Assembly (NCBI GenBank): GCA_030038715.1
Contig: JASHSO010000258.1
Coordinates: 1-9,662 of the forward strand
From: Streptosporangiaceae bacterium
Lineage (GTDB): Bacteria > Actinomycetota > Actinomycetes > Streptosporangiales > Streptosporangiaceae
DNA: 9,662 nucleotides
Reading direction: 5' to 3'
Positions 6,895-9,662 of this stretch are shown here, piece after piece. The first letter of the stretch is position 1; each line of letters begins with the position of its first letter. The notes beneath the pieces were generated by a model that worked only from the letters and a program-made list of their open reading frames with translations, was not told the DNA's origin and made no database searches. The translations under genes were made by a program, and so were the position numbers.

Positions 6895-7541
6895 CAGCGC
6901 GGGACAGCAGGGGGAGCCTGGGGCGCACTGGCCGCCGGGCAGGCGACAGCGGCACTCGCGATGCGATACTCGAGTCGGCCCGCGGCCAGTTCGCCGACCA
7001 TGGCTATGACGGAGCGACCATCAGGGCGATCGCCGCGGCGGCTGGCGTGGACCCGGCGCTCGTGCACCACTTTTACGGCAGCAAGGAGCGGCTGTTCGCC
7101 GCGGCGATGCAGTTTCCCCTTATCCCAAGCGAGACGATCAGGGCGGCGCTTGCTGACGAGTCACGCGAGCCCGGAGAGCCGCTTGGCTCGCACATGGTGC
7201 GATCGGCGCTCGCAGCATGGGAGAGCCCCGGCGTGCGGGAGGCGTTCCAGGGCTTGCTGCGTTCCGCGCTGACAAGCGAACGCGCGGCCGCGATGCTCCG
7301 GGAGTTCGTGGCCGAGACCGTCCTTCGCTCGGTGGCCAGCGCGGCCGGTGGCAGCGACGCGGGGGAGACCGCGTTCCGCGCGGCACTCATAGCAAGCCAG
7401 ATGCTCGGCCTCGCGCTCGCCCGTTACATGCTCAAGTTCGGGCCGCTGGCTGCGGCCAGCGCAGACGAGCTTGCCGCCGCGATCGGCCCAGGGATCGACC
7501 GGTACCTGACCGGCGACCTCCGTGACAACGGACTGGCCTGA
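6891..7541 (+). CDS. TetR-family transcriptional regulator, probable autorepressor of the ABC operon
   Basis: This 216-residue regulator starts at an ATG that overlaps the ATPase stop (ATGA, 6891-6894), with AGGTGG (6881-6886) four bases upstream. After a charged N-terminal extension (1-20), the TetR DNA-binding domain spans about 22-68. It contains RDAILESARGQFADHGYDG (23-41), the helix-turn-helix TIRAIAAAAGVDPALVHHFYG (43-63) and KERLFAAAM. The C-terminal all-helical region (about 75-205) should bind the inducer and form the dimer, and it resembles the C-terminal domain common in actinobacterial TetR proteins. As the last gene of the operon it most likely senses the exported compound and represses from the palindrome at 3872-3897. 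The ligand cannot be predicted. Family call is firm. The operator assignment rests on context only. Confidence 0.92.
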   Translation: MTARDSRGSLGRTGRRAGDSGTRDAILESARGQFADHGYDGATIRAIAAAAGVDPALVHHFYGSKERLFAAAMQFPLIPSETIRAALADESREPGEPLGSHMVRSALAAWESPGVREAFQGLLRSALTSERAAAMLREFVAETVLRSVASAAGGSDAGETAFRAALIASQMLGLALARYMLKFGPLAAASADELAAAIGPGIDRYLTGDLRDNGLA

Positions 7542-7551
7542 GACTGGCCAG
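7533..7551 (+). terminator. Weak stem-loop over the TetR stop codon
   Basis: CTGGCC (7533-7538) and GGCCAG (7546-7551) can form a six-pair GC-rich stem with a seven-base loop that holds the TGA stop. No T-tract follows. It could help end the ABC/TetR transcript, but a short GC stem of this kind can arise by chance in such DNA. Confidence 0.2.
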
Positions 7552-7629
7552 ACCCGGCGCGCCCTCGCCGTGGCTCGAGCGGTCAGTGCCGCGCAGGCTG
7601 GCCGTTATAGCCGGATCGCGGCGTCAGGC

Positions 7630-7635
7630 TACGAT
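7630..7635 (+). promoter_or_regulatory. -10 element for a leaderless transcript of the C-S lyase gene
   Basis: TACGAT (7630-7635) fits the actinobacterial TANNNT -10 pattern and is followed by exactly seven bases before the GTG at 7643. This is the geometry of leaderless promoters, where transcription starts at the first base of the start codon. No convincing -35 is seen. No Shine-Dalgarno sequence precedes that GTG, which fits a leaderless start. Confidence 0.45.
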
Positions 7636-7642
7636 CCGCAGG

Positions 7643-8797
7643 GTGGATCCAATCCTGGGGGACTGCTCGCTGGAAAACCTGCGGCGCAACCGTACTAGCC
7701 ACAAGTGGCGGACCTACCCGCCGCACGTGCTGCCGGCATTCGTGGCCGAGATGGATTTCGATCCTGCCGAGCAGATCAAGGACGCTATCAGGTCGGCGCT
7801 TGACCGTGGCGATCTCGGCTACCCGTACAAGGGCGACCTTGGCGACGCATTCGCGGAGTTCGGCGAGGAACGGCTCGGCTGGTCGCCCGACCCCGGCCTG
7901 GTCTTTCCGATTCCCGACGTGATGACCGGCATCGCCGAGGTCGTGCAGGCGATCACTAGGCCGGGCGCCGGGGTCGTGATCAACCCGCCCGTCTACGCCC
8001 CGTTCTTCTTCCGCCTTGAGCTGGCGGGCAGGCGCGTGGTCGAGGCACCGCTGCTGGCCGGCCAGGACGGTAGCTACGAGCTGGACCTGGATGTCCTGGA
8101 CAATGTGCTGAGCCGGCCGGAAGTAGGCGCGTACCTGCTCTGCAACCCGCACAACCCGGTGGGCCGCGTCTGGTCTGCCGAGCTGCTGACCGAGGTTGCC
8201 GAGCTGTGCGACCGGCGCAGGGTGCCCATCCTGGTCGATGAGATCCACGCTCCGCTCGTGCTGCCTGGCGCACGGCACGTCTCGTTCCAGACGATCGACC
8301 ATCCGGCCGCCCGGCGTGCGATCGTCTTTACATCTGCCTCCAAGGGCTGGAACATACCGGGCTTGAAGTGCGGCATCGCCGTGGCTGCTAGCAGCCGGTC
8401 AGCGGGAGTGCTGGCTGAACGCTGGGACGCACTGCTCGCCTCGCATCTGGGCGTGCACGCATCCGTGGCAGCGCTGCGCAGCTCGCTGGGCTGGCTCGAT
8501 GCCGCTGTCGCGCAGATAGACGCCAATGCACGGCTGCTGACCGAATTGCTGGCCAGGCACCTGCCGGGAGTGCGCTACCGGCAGCCGCAGGCCAGCTTCC
8601 TGGCCTGGCTGGACTGCCGTCAGCTTGGGCTGGGCGACGACCCCGCAGCAGAGTTCCTCGAACGCGGAAGTGTCGCACTGAGTCCGGGGGCGGGCTTTGG
8701 CAGCCAGGGCCGCGGCTTCGCCAGGCTGAACATCGGCACCTCACCGGAGCTGCTCGAGGACGCTGTCCAGCGGATGGCCACCGCACTGGTTGGCTAG
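7643..8797 (+). CDS. PatB/MalY-type PLP-dependent C-S lyase / class I-II aminotransferase
   Basis: This 384-residue cytoplasmic, PLP-dependent enzyme probably cleaves cystathionine or related cysteine S-conjugates to a thiol, pyruvate and ammonia, as PatB/MalY proteins do. The N-terminus has the family hallmark NRTSHKWRTYPPHVLPAFVAEMDF (16-39). Other marks are NPPVYAPFF (114-122), the cofactor loop CNPHNPVGR (167-175), VDEIH with D199 for the pyridine nitrogen, SASKGWNIPGLK with the Schiff-base Lys K234, and FARLNIG with R361 for the substrate carboxylate. Length is normal for the family. The GTG at 7643 is preferred. The frame is open back to an ATG at 7586, but the 19 residues before the GTG are Arg-rich, match nothing in the family, and would span the -10 box. 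The gene stands alone, 101 bases after tetR. Whether it acts as beta-lyase or transaminase in vivo is not decided by sequence. Confidence 0.9.
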   Translation: MDPILGDCSLENLRRNRTSHKWRTYPPHVLPAFVAEMDFDPAEQIKDAIRSALDRGDLGYPYKGDLGDAFAEFGEERLGWSPDPGLVFPIPDVMTGIAEVVQAITRPGAGVVINPPVYAPFFFRLELAGRRVVEAPLLAGQDGSYELDLDVLDNVLSRPEVGAYLLCNPHNPVGRVWSAELLTEVAELCDRRRVPILVDEIHAPLVLPGARHVSFQTIDHPAARRAIVFTSASKGWNIPGLKCGIAVAASSRSAGVLAERWDALLASHLGVHASVAALRSSLGWLDAAVAQIDANARLLTELLARHLPGVRYRQPQASFLAWLDCRQLGLGDDPAAEFLERGSVALSPGAGFGSQGRGFARLNIGTSPELLEDAVQRMATALVG

Positions 8798-9010
8798 ACG
8801 AGCGCACCGACCCTAATTCGGTCAGCCGGCACGTCGTAATTGCATATCAAAAGATCATAAATCATGTTATTAGTCAGCAGTCCGCGAGCTCGCTGTCCCT
8901 GCGGTCGCCTGTCTTGCCGTTTGTCCGAAAGACCGCGTTCTGGCCAGCCGCCTCGTTCCGTGCGAATGTGGTACGCAGACCCCCGCCCTGTTGCTTTGTT
9001 GGAGGGATCA
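8798..9010 (+). other. Intergenic region with AT-rich patch before the GCS2 ligase
   Basis: This 213-base gap contains a markedly AT-rich patch at about 8837-8873, which is unusual in this GC-rich window. It includes TTGCAT (8840-8845), the direct repeat ATCAT-AA-ATCAT (8853-8864) and TGTTAT (8865-8870). A promoter for the ligase gene is plausible here, but the possible -35/-10 pair has a 19-base spacer and a weak -10, so I do not call one. I see no RNA gene, strong terminator or small ORF with a good ribosome binding site. Confidence 0.4.
9001..9006 (+). promoter_or_regulatory. Strong ribosome binding site of the GCS2 ligase gene
   Basis: GGAGGG lies about five bases before the ATG at 9011 and is among the best Shine-Dalgarno matches in the window. 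It decides this start over the next in-frame ATG at 9032. Confidence 0.75.
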
Positions 9011-9662
9011 ATGGGCAGGGATGTCCCGCCCATGACGGTCAGCCAGCAGGACCGGCGCGCGTACCGCGAGAAGGTACGGCTCTGCCTGGATGTGTTTGCT
9101 CGGATGCTGCGCGAGTGCAGGTTCGACGCCGAGCCCTGGCAGGTCGGGATCGAGATGGAACTGAACCTGGTCGACGAGGCCGGGCTACCCGCCATGAAGA
9201 GCACGACGGTGCTCGCGGCCATCGCCGATCCGATCTGGGCCAGTGAGCTAGGCCGATTCAACCTGGAAATTAACGTGCCGCCGCAGCAACTCACTGGTGA
9301 TGCCTTCAGCCAGCTTGAGTACGACGTACTGGAAAAGCTGCGCCATGCCTCAGGTCGTGCTCTTGAGACGGGCACCCGACTGGTAATGGTCGGCATCCTG
9401 CCGACGCTGCGCCAGGCAGATGTCACCACCGACGCCATGTCGGCCAACCCGCGCTACCGGCTGCTGAACGAACAGATGATCGCTGCCCGTGGCGAGGAGA
9501 TGCGGATCAGCATCGAGGGGTCGGAGCGGCTGCTCACGCACGTTGACACGATCATGCCTGAGGCCGCGTGTACGAGCGTACAGTTTCACCTCCAGGTCAG
9601 CCCTGAGGCGTTCGGAAGCTACTGGAACGCGGCTCAGGCCGTTGCGGGCATCCAGGTGGCGC
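9011..9662 (+). CDS. GCS2-family glutamate-cysteine-ligase-like carboxylate-amine ligase, 3' truncated
   Basis: The first 217 residues are present and the frame runs open off the window end; relatives are about 500 residues as I recall. Enzymes of this family join an amino acid to a carboxylate using ATP, classically glutamate plus cysteine to gamma-glutamylcysteine. Family motifs are clear: YREKVRLCLDVFARML (18-33), GIEMELNLVDEAG with E48 and E50 (46-58), ELGRFNLEINVPP with E86 and N88 (79-91), MVGILPTLR (126-134), NPRYRLLNEQMIAARGE (146-162) and EAACTSVQFHLQVSP (184-198). The wording closely follows the Streptomyces proteins named glutamate-cysteine ligase. Most actinobacteria use mycothiol rather than glutathione, so the true substrate is uncertain. 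It is on the same strand as the C-S lyase but 213 bases away, with its own ribosome binding site. The antisense open frame at 8794-9447 is a shadow of this gene. Confidence 0.9.
   Translation, partial: MGRDVPPMTVSQQDRRAYREKVRLCLDVFARMLRECRFDAEPWQVGIEMELNLVDEAGLPAMKSTTVLAAIADPIWASELGRFNLEINVPPQQLTGDAFSQLEYDVLEKLRHASGRALETGTRLVMVGILPTLRQADVTTDAMSANPRYRLLNEQMIAARGEEMRISIEGSERLLTHVDTIMPEAACTSVQFHLQVSPEAFGSYWNAAQAVAGIQVA

Noticed and set aside
8807..8823. Stem-loop ACCGA-N7-TCGGT after the C-S lyase as a terminator
   Set aside because: It has only five pairs and no following T-run, so it is unlikely to be an intrinsic terminator.
8962..8992. SigR-like thiol-stress promoter (GAAT...GTT) before the GCS2 gene
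   Set aside because: The spacing is about 22 bases rather than the 18-19 expected, and the -35 half lacks the GGGAA core.
8794..9447. Long minus-strand open frame (217 codons) across the gap and the GCS2 gene
   Set aside because: It is antisense to a strongly recognised plus-strand ligase, has Ser/Arg-rich shadow composition and resembles no family I know.
1..9662. Mobile element, prophage, toxin-antitoxin, CRISPR or biosynthetic cluster in the window
   Set aside because: No transposase, integrase, terminal repeats, repeat-spacer arrays, paired small genes or synthase domains were seen on either strand.

Overview
The window is high-GC DNA from what is most likely an actinobacterium (Actinomycetes; I cannot place it more narrowly). 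The grounds are strong G/C preference at third codon positions, GGAGG-type ribosome binding sites, ATGA/TGATG start-stop overlaps, a GTG start that looks leaderless, and a GCS2-type ligase very close in wording to the Streptomyces family. It is gene-dense. The longest gap without a gene is 213 bases (8798-9010).

Layout: (1) 1-1380, plus strand: the 3' part of a DHA2-type MFS drug/proton antiporter whose real start lies before the window. (2) 1435-2520, plus: a secreted protein with seven evenly spaced Asp-box/BNR sites, predicted to be a seven-bladed beta-propeller. (3) 2561-3778, minus: a PHP-domain metal-dependent hydrolase of the CehA/McbA type, convergent with gene 2 and divergent from the next operon. 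(4) 3864-7541, plus: a tightly coupled three-gene export operon of ABC-2 permease, double-NBD ATPase (YbhF-like) and TetR regulator. In front of it is a recognisable sigma70-type promoter with an EcoRI-like palindromic inverted repeat lying in the spacer and over the -10. (5) 7643-8797, plus: a PatB/MalY-type PLP-dependent C-S lyase/aminotransferase, probably read from a leaderless GTG start. (6) 9011-9662, plus: the N-terminal 217 residues of a GCS2-family glutamate-cysteine-ligase-like carboxylate-amine ligase, cut by the window end and preceded by an unusually AT-rich patch.

How the genes fit together: the central operon is a self-contained efflux module. The permease and the two-domain ATPase would form the pump, and the TetR protein encoded last is the obvious candidate to bind the palindrome at the operon's own promoter. 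The ATPase is asymmetric: NBD1 lacks the Q-loop Gln and switch His, and NBD2 has a degenerate signature, so only one composite ATP site is canonical. The flanking genes (MFS pump, propeller, PHP hydrolase, C-S lyase, GCS2 ligase) are accessory or metabolic genes with no demonstrable pathway link. The C-S lyase and GCS2 ligase both touch amino-acid/thiol chemistry, but that link is only suggestive.

I see no tRNA, rRNA, CRISPR array, transposase, integrase or attachment site. I did not find a clearly undescribed system. The most useful leads are the promoter/operator architecture, the asymmetric ATPase, the seven-blade secreted propeller and the uncertain substrate of the GCS2 ligase.
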